The notes under the pieces: model-generated
Databases searched by the model: none
What the model was told of the DNA's origin: nothing
Seen by the model: the letters and a program-made list of their open reading frames with translations, nothing else
Made by a program: the position numbers and the translations under genes
Shown here: positions 56,855-64,000 of the stretch, piece by piece
How the letters are laid out: every line of letters begins with the position of its first letter
Position numbering within the stretch: position 1 is the first letter of the stretch
Origin: Vibrio mimicus
GTDB lineage: Bacteria > Pseudomonadota > Gammaproteobacteria > Enterobacterales > Vibrionaceae
Direction of reading: 5' to 3'
Length of the DNA stretch: 64,000 nucleotides
Assembly (NCBI RefSeq): GCF_019048845.1
Contig: NZ_CP077426.1
Location: forward strand, 1,473,501-1,537,500

Positions 56855-58182
56855 TCAACTCACTGACTCGAAAAATGACCGCGCTATTTATTGCTTCTCT
56901 GTTATTGGTGGGGTTTATTGCGTTTTCATTGTTCAATTTGGCAGAAAAACAGCGGCAGACAAATGAGCAACTGAATACCATTTTAGAAATCCAAAATAGT
57001 GTAGCGATGTTGAGGGGGCAGTTGTGGAGCTTCTTACAGTATAAGGACGCAAATAGTCTCGAATTGGTTTACCTTGCTCAACAAGTTTTGGCACGAGAAT
57101 TAGCTGAAGAAACGATTATTGCCCTAAAACTGAACAATATTCAGCGAATGAACAACAGTCTGGCTGGCCTATTAGAACAAGAACGCAAATTGGCACAGGA
57201 GGCGGGGATTACCAAGCTGATCGATGGATTAGGGACGTACGAATTGTTTCATGCTCGCTACAATATCTTGGTTCAGAATATGAATGAAGAATTAACATAC
57301 ATTCAGCGGCAAGTGATGGCGAATAACATCTCAAGCCATCGAACCCTATTATTGACGACTATGCTGCATTTACTGCTGTTCTCAGCGATTGTGTGTGGAA
57401 TTGCATTAATTGTTTTACGTCGTTTTCAGCATGGATGTAAAACCCTGCATGAAGGAATATCACTGATGGCGAAAGGGGATTTGACCAGTCGAATCACCAT
57501 ACAAAGTCGAGAGCTGGAGTTCATTGAATTAACGCAGTTTTTCAATCAGATGAAATCTTATCTTCAGAGTACAACGGTGACTAAAGATGAATTACAAGCC
57601 GAAGTGGCAAGAAAAACGGCGAAATTAGAGCGCCAAAAAGCCGAATTACGCTTCCTATCTGAAAGGGACTCACTAACAGGCCTACTAAATAGACGAGCTT
57701 TCAAACAACAATTGAGCCAAGCATTAGTAAAAGCCAAACGTTCCGACATGAAATTAGCCTTATTGTTTTTCGATTTGGATAAATTTAAAGAGATCAACGA
57801 TACCAAAGGGCATGAAGCTGGGGATGTGGTATTGCAAGAGATAGCGCAAAGGTTAAAGGGGACGATCCGAGAATCAGACTTTTGTGGGCGTTTGGGAGGC
57901 GATGAGTTTGTGGTCTGCTTGGATATTTTGCAAGATCACTCTGGCGTAAGAAGTAAAAGCTATCAACTTCTTGATAAGTTAACCAAACCGATTTTGGTGA
58001 ATAACGAAGAGCTAACTGTCGGCGTGAGTATCGGTATAGCACTCTACCCAGATCAGGCGGTACAAATGCCAGAATTACTACGTATTGCTGATGAAGCGAT
58101 GTATGTGGCAAAGCATCAATCCGGTGGGATGATTTATTGTGCCCATCGAGACAAAGATGATGAAACAACCCTAGCAGGATAA
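56851..58182 (+). CDS. membrane diguanylate cyclase with HAMP and GGDEF domains
   Basis: A 443-residue c-di-GMP synthase. GTG start overlapping the upstream stop by four bases. Membrane helix about 10-30, periplasmic helical region to about 168, second helix about 170-190, HAMP about 192-245, a coiled coil (AEVARKTAKLERQKAELRF), then GGDEF with intact G-G-D-E-F in CGRLGGDEFVVC and the RESD inhibitory site five residues before. The catalytic and feedback sites are both intact. It likely receives its signal from the binding protein encoded just upstream. Confidence 0.93.
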   Translation: MINSLTRKMTALFIASLLLVGFIAFSLFNLAEKQRQTNEQLNTILEIQNSVAMLRGQLWSFLQYKDANSLELVYLAQQVLARELAEETIIALKLNNIQRMNNSLAGLLEQERKLAQEAGITKLIDGLGTYELFHARYNILVQNMNEELTYIQRQVMANNISSHRTLLLTTMLHLLLFSAIVCGIALIVLRRFQHGCKTLHEGISLMAKGDLTSRITIQSRELEFIELTQFFNQMKSYLQSTTVTKDELQAEVARKTAKLERQKAELRFLSERDSLTGLLNRRAFKQQLSQALVKAKRSDMKLALLFFDLDKFKEINDTKGHEAGDVVLQEIAQRLKGTIRESDFCGRLGGDEFVVCLDILQDHSGVRSKSYQLLDKLTKPILVNNEELTVGVSIGIALYPDQAVQMPELLRIADEAMYVAKHQSGGMIYCAHRDKDDETTLAG

Positions 58183-58234
58183 TGCATGGTATCCCTTAAC
58201 TATTTTAAGTTGCAGCGGTGTTAGCTACGTGAAT

Positions 58235-58350
58235 CCCCCCCATTTCATAGTGTGTCTATGCTCATGGGGGATGAACTTACGGACTACTTACTTATAGTTG
58301 GGCTATCGCGGTTTAGTCTGTGGCGTATGGCCATAGATTTGGCCATACGC
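58235..58350. other. tandem hairpins between GGDEF gene and hypothetical gene
   Basis: CCCCCAT (58237-58243) pairs with ATGGGGG (58264-58270) and encloses CATAG/CTATG; then GCGTATGGCC (58323-58332) pairs with GGCCATACGC (58341-58350). No T runs follow. They separate two convergent genes and could be terminators or a small structured RNA. Confidence 0.45.
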
Positions 58351-58361
58351 AGAGATAAGCT

Positions 58362-59018
58362 TTATGGATGTCTGATGTTATGTGAATCAGAGTGCTTAGG
58401 GCGAAACCTCCGGTTTTGCTTTGGTTTATCAGGTGATTTCGAGTGGTGATTTTTCACTTTATTTTGTGGTTTCTGGGCTTTCTTGATTACAAAATAAGGG
58501 TCTTCATAACTTTTCTCAGAGCCAAATTCTTGGCTGACGATTCGATTCCATACCGCACGTTCAAAAGTCTGATCAGGGATTGCAGGATACAGAGTTTCGA
58601 TTTCTTCTCGGGCATAATTCAGAAATGCCTCTTTTTGGATCTGATTAAAACGTTTAGCAACAATATTGTGTTTTTTAATCCAAGCTATCTTAAAACTGCG
58701 CAGCTCTTCGGTTGCCTGTTCTAAAGGCATGCGAGAGAGATAAATGCGTTTATAGGAAACCTTTCTATCAACCATCGTTCTCATCGCAGTTTGGATGTAG
58801 TCACCGTGATGGGTAATCGAAATTTCTTTGGGATCGAACAGGTTGACACACCAACCTTTAGGCTGGAAATCTGCTTGCTTATATTGACGATTACGAGCTA
58901 CCAAGGCTTGGTGAAGTACCAAATCCGATTTACCACGAAAGGTTTGCTGCCATTTAGCTATCCGAACTTGGATTGATCCTGGCAAACGAAAAATATGTGT
59001 GAATTTATCTTGTTCCAT
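58362..59018 (-). CDS. hypothetical protein with basic tail
   Basis: I do not recognise this 218-residue protein. It has no signal or membrane span; the body is mixed helix and strand with many aromatic and basic residues, and residues about 185-218 are a strongly basic, disordered-looking tail (Lys, Arg, His, Pro, Gln). This suggests nucleic-acid contact but proves nothing. It lies alone, convergent with the upstream cyclase and divergent from the next GGDEF gene. Confidence 0.65.
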   Translation of the reverse strand: MEQDKFTHIFRLPGSIQVRIAKWQQTFRGKSDLVLHQALVARNRQYKQADFQPKGWCVNLFDPKEISITHHGDYIQTAMRTMVDRKVSYKRIYLSRMPLEQATEELRSFKIAWIKKHNIVAKRFNQIQKEAFLNYAREEIETLYPAIPDQTFERAVWNRIVSQEFGSEKSYEDPYFVIKKAQKPQNKVKNHHSKSPDKPKQNRRFRPKHSDSHNIRHP

Positions 59019-59318
59019 GGGCTTATTTGCAACCAGAGCTTGTTTAACCGATGTACATGGACTTTCTTGCGAATGTAACGCAGAAGAAAGCTGAAATTAA
59101 GCAAAAGAGCAAACTGTCTAAGCAGTTACTAGCCAAAGGCACTGACGGAAAGTGTATATAGTATTGTCGTTTTGTGGCGACGGATCTTACACCTTTTTTA
59201 GACATTAATGCGAGCTTAAGTTGTTAGATAAATTATATTTTAGTAGTCATTTGGGATGAAGGGCGCCAAAATAAGTAGGGATTAAGTTTCTTCTTTTCAT
59301 CCAGGATGGCTAAAGTTA
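59019..59318. other. gap with a short lysine-rich ORF
   Basis: 300 bases between divergent genes. A 36-codon plus-strand frame (59051-59161, ATG to TAG) encodes a lysine-rich peptide (Q-K-K-A-E-I-K-Q-K-S-K) but has no ribosome-binding site. It may be a remnant or chance. Promoters for both neighbours should lie here. Confidence 0.35.
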
Positions 59319-60473
59319 ATGGATCTGTCTTACTTAGAAATTGCTACGCTAATCAATAATATACTGTGTAGTGGAATCGCGGCATCATTTCTCTACATGT
59401 TGAGAAGCAAGCTCAGTGAGCATAAACTGGACACGGCAACATGGTTTGTCTTGCTGTTTTTGGCCTATGGATTGGCTTATACCACCTCTTCATTACGTTT
59501 TATCCTCCCGATGGCGTTTGCCATTTTCACCAATAACTTGCTGTATCAACTTGGCTGTTATTGCATGCTGTTTGCCGTCTTGCGATGGTATCAAAAGCCC
59601 ATTCGAGTGAGCTTATATCTCTTGGCTATTGGGCATTCATTCCTATTTGCGTTGCTTGAGTACAGCTTGTTTAAGGTGGATCCTGATGCATTGGGTATTC
59701 GTATTTTGGTTTCCTCTGTGAACATGTCAGCGGTGTATTTAGGGGTTGCTTTAATAGCCGCTAAAAATGGGCAGCGTGGACGACCAGAGCAAACTCTGTT
59801 GGCAGCCGTTCTGGCTATGATGATGGTCGTTCTCTACATCCCTTTAGTGGCTTATCAAACCCTACCTTTGATGGCGGTCTTCCGAGCTGCGACCATTGTG
59901 GTTCAAAACCTGTTTTTCTTCATTATTCTCGGTACCATGCTCATGCTGTTCCTATTTGAAGAAATTGAATGGCACCGATTGCGGTCCATCCGTGATGAAT
60001 TAACGGGTTCCTTCAACCGCCGTTATTTTAAAGAACACGTACAACGTCAGCTTAATCAGTCAGAAGCAGCTTCCATAATTGCCTTAGTCGATATTGACCA
60101 TTTCAAACAGATTAATGACACCTATGGGCATGATATTGGTGATGAGGTGATTACTTTTGTCGTCCAGAATCTGGAGTCATTAAACTTAATGGACTGCGTA
60201 GTCGCGAGATACGGTGGAGAAGAGTTCGCGATATTTGCCCGTGAAAATGATGAGGCTCGTGTGGCGAAAGCGCTAGATACTGTGCGCGATGAGATTGCGT
60301 GTGGTTTTAGTATTGGTGATCAGCCTCTCCGCGTTTCTGTCAGTATCGGTGTGGTAATGCTGGATACTTCATATGAGTATGGTGAGGTCTTACGCCAAGC
60401 GGATAAAGCTTTATATCAAGCAAAGCAACAAGGTCGAAATCGAGTCATGTTGCAAGCGGTGAATGTGGCTTAA
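59319..60473 (+). CDS. membrane GGDEF protein
   Basis: A 384-residue diguanylate cyclase with an N-terminal region of about six to seven membrane helices (residues 5-215) and a short linker to a GGDEF domain with G-G-E-E-F in ARYGGEEFAIFA. No RxxD inhibitory site stands five residues upstream. The membrane part resembles the 7TM-type sensor regions of many GGDEF proteins but has no motif I can name. The start is the ATG at 59319; AGGATGG lies somewhat far upstream. Third intact GGDEF in the window. Confidence 0.9.
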   Translation: MDLSYLEIATLINNILCSGIAASFLYMLRSKLSEHKLDTATWFVLLFLAYGLAYTTSSLRFILPMAFAIFTNNLLYQLGCYCMLFAVLRWYQKPIRVSLYLLAIGHSFLFALLEYSLFKVDPDALGIRILVSSVNMSAVYLGVALIAAKNGQRGRPEQTLLAAVLAMMMVVLYIPLVAYQTLPLMAVFRAATIVVQNLFFFIILGTMLMLFLFEEIEWHRLRSIRDELTGSFNRRYFKEHVQRQLNQSEAASIIALVDIDHFKQINDTYGHDIGDEVITFVVQNLESLNLMDCVVARYGGEEFAIFARENDEARVAKALDTVRDEIACGFSIGDQPLRVSVSIGVVMLDTSYEYGEVLRQADKALYQAKQQGRNRVMLQAVNVA

Positions 60474-60484
60474 ATCTTTAGAAT

Positions 60485-60519
60485 ATCGGAGCCAGATGGC
60501 TCCGATGATCATGTTTTTT
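60485..60519 (+). terminator. terminator downstream of GGDEF gene
   Basis: ATCGGAGCCA and TGGCTCCGAT (60485-60506) form a 10-bp stem with a 2-base centre, followed by GATCATG and TTTTTT. Confidence 0.75.
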
Positions 60520-60530
60520 GCAAAGTGGAA

Positions 60531-63350
60531 TTAGTGATTCAGCAAGATTAAACCGCTAGGTAGACTTTCGCCGAATGCGCGTTGGGTTTCCGCTTCATCC
60601 AGTTCGACCACTTCACTAACCAGATTAATCCATGAATCGGCAACGCGACTCTGTTTGAGCTTATCCAACACTTGTGCGCGCCATTCTTCGGAAATATCGC
60701 GGCTGCGATCGCCCGTTTTTCGGCACATCATCACGGTAGCGAAAGCGCACATGGGTTCTTTTTGCCAATCTTGCTCTAAGAGCTTAGGTAGCCATTGTTG
60801 GACCTGCTCTTTCGGGAGTGTAGCGTGCAGGCTGCCATAGAAGGGAATGCGCGCTGCTAAACGCCCTAAAGCCCACCAGTGTGCTTGTTGGTATTGATTG
60901 TGGTTTAGTGCTTTATTCAAAAACCAAGTGGCAAGTAGTGTTTTATCTTCAACCTGTAACTGCTCTAACGAAGCCGCCAGCCGTACCATGGCTTCATAGC
61001 CTTTTTCTTGGGCTTCTTTGGTCGAAGCAGGAGTTCGCATAGCACTTGGATGCAGGTATTTAGCAATATCCGCAAGTAAGGTTTCTTGCTGTTCTTGATT
61101 CAAACCGCCCGCAACTCGACGCCAGAATACCCACCAATCCGTCCAACCTTGAGTGTTGGCAAACTGGATGCCTTGTTGGTAAAGCGCCCAAATTTGTTCA
61201 ATACGCCAGCTGTCGGTTGTATCGCCAAATCCGGGTCGCAGGCTGAATCCTGCTAGTCGCAGCCAGTTTTTCTCATGCAGCTCTGAACGGCGGCGGCGCT
61301 TGCGACCAAGCGCTAGGCTGTCAAACAGGCTACGTAGAGTCGCGAAGTCCCACTCTTCTCGTTTACCTAAACGTCTTTCTAACTCTTTGGTCAGTGTTTT
61401 GATGGCTTGTTGGTCGGCATTGGTTTTGTTGGCGCTGTAGATTTTGCTGATCAGCGCTTTGGCCTCCTGCAATTTAGGAGAAATCGACGAGTTCTCACTC
61501 AATCCGTCTTCATTCGACAAGCTCTGGCGAATTTCAAACTCCACTTGCCAACGTTGATTTTCATCATCAGGGTTAACACACACCATTTGCAGAGTGCCGA
61601 CTTCGGTCAACTGGCAAGCCAGTTGCACCTCGACTCGCTGCTTTTGATTAGCGGCGAGTGGGGTTTCATCCAGAGCTGGTAGGGTGAGTACATAAGGAGG
61701 CAAGGGCTGGAATTTATCGGGGTCGATAGGCAGCAGCGCACCATTTTGTACTTTCTTCTCGGGCACGATTTGGTCGTGAGTTGAGGTCAGCAAATTAAAA
61801 CGGACAGGCTCACCCACCGTCAGTGAAAAACGGCGACTGGTTAAGCGAATCTCTTGTCCTTCTTCACTGCCTTTCGCGAGTAAACATAAAGCTTTGCCGA
61901 GCTTGTTTTTCTCCTGTAAATGCAAGAAATAGGAACGGGCAGAGCCTCCACCAATCTTAAGCTGAGCACCGTGCCTTGCTTTGGCATAAGCCACTGCACC
62001 CAAAGCGACAGACCAATCTGGATGAGGGTTGTCGAGCAAAGTAATAGGTCGCCCTAACCAGCCGCTCAGCAGCGTGATTAACCGTTGAGTAATCAACTCG
62101 CTATTAAACACACCACCATTGAGCAGCAAACCCGTCGGTAATGTTGAGTTTTTATCTTCCGTGCTTAACGACTCTTGTGTTGCCCCTTGGTGGTGGCTAA
62201 GAAATTCTGCAATGTGTTTGCTGACAGCGGGATCGGCCGCGTAGGGTAGGCCAAACTCAACGACAGCTCGGCGACGTTTCTCCGGTAGCACATCTTGTTC
62301 TGTCAGCGGGAAAAATCCGTCAAGTGCAATGCGGTGTACTTCATCGCGATGTAACGCCACACTTTGGGTTCCACCCAGTAACTTTGAGCCACTGCCCAAC
62401 AAGGTGATTTTCATCTGTTCAGGTGCATTTGCTGAAAGCAGGCTCTCTTTGGCTTGGCGAGTTTGTTGGATGAGCTTGGATAAACCCGCAGCACTCAATT
62501 TCTTATTTTGATTGAAACGGCTTTCGGCTACGTGAGCCAAGGCAAGGTCGATGTTGTCGCCACCGAGCATAAGGTGATCGCCCACACCAATCCGGTTGAG
62601 TTGCAGCGTTTCTTGCTCATCAAATTGCGCGGCAATCAGGCTTAAATCGGTTGTACCGCCGCCCACGTCACACACCAATATCAGCGGCACATCTCGCAAG
62701 ATATCGTTCGCTTGAGCTTGATGGCGATGATGCCAGTCATAACAAACTGCTTGCGGCTCTTCGAGCAGCATGATTTTCGGCAATCCGGCCAACTGAGCGG
62801 CTTCAATGGTCAGTTTACGTGCACCTTCATCAAATGAAGCGGGAACGGTGACAACCACTTCTTGTTGTTCTAACGGGTTTAAAGGATGGCGATGATTCCA
62901 CGCTTGGCGGATATGGTTGAGATAGCTGGCGCTGGCAATGATAGGAGACACTTTTTCGACATCATTTGCTCCTGCCCACGGCAAAATGGGTTGGCTGCGA
63001 TCAACGTTCGGATGTGAAAGCCAGCTTTTGGCACTAGAAACTTGTCGGCCTTCCACTTTTGCGCCCAACTCACGTGCCCATTCGCCAATAATCACTTGCG
63101 GCAGATCGTCATTCACCAGCTGTGATTCCCAAGGCAGGGTTAAATCAGAGTTTGTGAATTGTCCGTGTGAAGGGTGATAACGGAAAGAAGGAAGAAGTGG
63201 ACGGCGAACCACTTCGCCAGGACCAACCAATTGATCAACGGGGAAAATCTCAACGGGAGATTGTTCTAGAGCATCGTTGAGTTCACAAAAAGCGACCACC
63301 GTATTGGTCGTGCCCAAATCAATGCCAACCAGAAAACGTGGTGATGACAT
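60531..63350 (-). CDS. Hsp70-like (DnaK-related) protein with long C-terminal region
   Basis: A 939-residue Hsp70-family protein distinct from DnaK. The ATPase domain is clear: FLVGIDLGTTNTVVAF (phosphate 1), LVCDVGGGTTDLSLIA (phosphate 2), VVVTVPASFDEGARK, and LLNGGVFNSELI (adenosine). After about residue 480 a short beta-rich, substrate-domain-like section is followed by a helical C-terminal extension of about 300 residues with Trp-rich segments that has no match in DnaK. It has no DnaJ or GrpE neighbour here. GAGGT lies six bases before the ATG at 63350. A second Hsp70-like gene lies directly upstream. The role is unknown. Confidence 0.88.
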   Translation of the reverse strand: MSSPRFLVGIDLGTTNTVVAFCELNDALEQSPVEIFPVDQLVGPGEVVRRPLLPSFRYHPSHGQFTNSDLTLPWESQLVNDDLPQVIIGEWARELGAKVEGRQVSSAKSWLSHPNVDRSQPILPWAGANDVEKVSPIIASASYLNHIRQAWNHRHPLNPLEQQEVVVTVPASFDEGARKLTIEAAQLAGLPKIMLLEEPQAVCYDWHHRHQAQANDILRDVPLILVCDVGGGTTDLSLIAAQFDEQETLQLNRIGVGDHLMLGGDNIDLALAHVAESRFNQNKKLSAAGLSKLIQQTRQAKESLLSANAPEQMKITLLGSGSKLLGGTQSVALHRDEVHRIALDGFFPLTEQDVLPEKRRRAVVEFGLPYAADPAVSKHIAEFLSHHQGATQESLSTEDKNSTLPTGLLLNGGVFNSELITQRLITLLSGWLGRPITLLDNPHPDWSVALGAVAYAKARHGAQLKIGGGSARSYFLHLQEKNKLGKALCLLAKGSEEGQEIRLTSRRFSLTVGEPVRFNLLTSTHDQIVPEKKVQNGALLPIDPDKFQPLPPYVLTLPALDETPLAANQKQRVEVQLACQLTEVGTLQMVCVNPDDENQRWQVEFEIRQSLSNEDGLSENSSISPKLQEAKALISKIYSANKTNADQQAIKTLTKELERRLGKREEWDFATLRSLFDSLALGRKRRRRSELHEKNWLRLAGFSLRPGFGDTTDSWRIEQIWALYQQGIQFANTQGWTDWWVFWRRVAGGLNQEQQETLLADIAKYLHPSAMRTPASTKEAQEKGYEAMVRLAASLEQLQVEDKTLLATWFLNKALNHNQYQQAHWWALGRLAARIPFYGSLHATLPKEQVQQWLPKLLEQDWQKEPMCAFATVMMCRKTGDRSRDISEEWRAQVLDKLKQSRVADSWINLVSEVVELDEAETQRAFGESLPSGLILLNH

Positions 63351-63409
63351 GCTATACCTCGTATTCATAAAGGATGAGCGGCACCCCGAAGGATGCCGCT
63401 GTAGTCTTT

Positions 63410-64000
63410 CTAATGTTGCTGTGGTGCAGGCTCGTCTTGTGGGTTGTCACGCACATCAAATTCCACATGCCATTTTTGGCCATTATCGGCGGCGATCGCT
63501 TCGAGATAGAGCGTACCGACTTCCGTCACTCGTGATGCCAGCGTAACCGGAACCACTTCACCAGTACGGCGACCTTCAGAAACAGGCAAGGTGATCTGAA
63601 TGGTGGGCAGATCTTCTAGCTCATCATTGGCCCAATCGACAAGGTGAGTACCCGCGACATCATCACGGCGTACGGTTGAACCATAGAATTGGAAGTGCAC
63701 AGGCTCACCAATCACTAGGCCAAACTGGCGATCCGCGACTTGCGCGCTTGAGCCTTCTTCCATGCCAAATGGAGCAACACAGAGCGCTTCCATTGGCGGT
63801 GACATGCCCGGAATGGCTGGCATCGCACTTTCAATCCCGACATAGTAAGCCGAAGCTATACCACCACGGATGCGAACCCCTTGACCTTGACGCACAACGC
63901 CGTAATAAGCCGCGCCGCGTGCCACAGCCAGATCTAAATCGACCCCAGCTAAGAGTTTGGCAGGAGCCGCATTGGCCTGAGTTAACCAAGCATTGATGGT
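63410..64000 (-). CDS. second Hsp70-like protein, C-terminal part (continues past window)
   Basis: Partial: 197 sense codons from the window edge to the stop. The visible part begins within the ATPase domain (LLAGVDLDLAVARGAAYYGVVRQ, where Hsp70s have the end of the nucleotide-binding lobe) and ends in a beta-rich region with GEPVHFQFYGST and TLPVSEGRRTGEVVPV, parallel to the same region of the neighbouring protein. It lacks the about 300-residue helical extension of its neighbour. It is transcribed towards the neighbour, 59 bases apart, so the two probably form an operon. The start lies outside the window. Confidence 0.85.
   Translation of the reverse strand, partial: TINAWLTQANAAPAKLLAGVDLDLAVARGAAYYGVVRQGQGVRIRGGIASAYYVGIESAMPAIPGMSPPMEALCVAPFGMEEGSSAQVADRQFGLVIGEPVHFQFYGSTVRRDDVAGTHLVDWANDELEDLPTIQITLPVSEGRRTGEVVPVTLASRVTEVGTLYLEAIAADNGQKWHVEFDVRDNPQDEPAPQQH

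Noticed and set aside
59051..59161. 36-codon lysine-rich frame
   Set aside because: No ribosome-binding site; mentioned in the gap entry but not called as a gene.
1..64000. CRISPR array, integron attC/VCR repeats, rRNA or tRNA genes
   Set aside because: No regularly spaced repeats, no VCR-like repeat families, and no tRNA cloverleaf or rRNA segment was recognised.

Overview
The window looks like a chromosomal segment of a Vibrio, most probably Vibrio cholerae or a close relative. Gene order and protein character (radD/rsuA/bcr, a methylcitrate prp cluster with acnD-prpF, hppD-hmgA-fahA-maiA, an aap-type amino-acid ABC operon, queE-queC, many GGDEF proteins) match that genus. The species name is an inference from recognition; no search was run. 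About 50 coding genes are supported. I saw no rRNA, tRNA, CRISPR array or insertion sequence.

Layout. (1) 1-4741: housekeeping block with radD divergent from rsuA-bcr and a translationally coupled DUF2913-type gene. (2) 4812-11150: an AT-rich accessory island, all on the minus strand, with an XRE-type regulator, a complete second Tat translocon (tatA, tatB, tatC) and a 997-residue Tat-signal-bearing protein with a hydrophobic, pore-like central region. A terminator-like hairpin separates tatC from this cargo gene. This is the most unusual part of the window. (3) 11151-15002: tctCBA tripartite tricarboxylate transporter, divergent from a GntR/FCD regulator, with palindromic operator candidates between them. 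(4) 15003-23773: gntR-prpB-prpC-acnD-prpF-prpE, the methylcitrate pathway of propionate catabolism. (5) 23902-27039: GNAT acetyltransferase, a Nudix protein fused to a degenerate PAP2-like membrane domain, and a PepT-like M20 peptidase. (6) 27497-31372: the complete tyrosine/homogentisate pathway as a tightly packed operon with TyrR-box-like sites upstream. (7) 31354-40696: an HD-GYP response regulator divergent from a large hybrid histidine kinase, a peroxiredoxin, and a beta-propeller GGDEF protein. (8) 40727-49448: rlmI, a chemoreceptor, acylphosphatase, tusE, yccA, and the aapJQMP operon. (9) 49902-53269: a CysG-like protein with a shrunken methyltransferase domain, a Cof-type phosphatase, and queE-queC. 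(10) 53226-60519: a c-di-GMP-rich stretch with a degenerate TPR-GGDEF protein, a small gene behind two LexA-type boxes, a binding-protein/diguanylate-cyclase operon, a basic hypothetical protein and another membrane GGDEF. (11) 60531-64000: two adjacent Hsp70-like genes, the second running off the window.

Two themes stand out. The first is carbon catabolism (propionate, tricarboxylates, aromatic amino acids, amino-acid uptake). The second is cyclic-di-GMP signalling (one HD-GYP, three GGDEF proteins with intact motifs and one degenerate). The Tat island is foreign to both by composition and content, and I read it as an acquired secretion-plus-cargo module.
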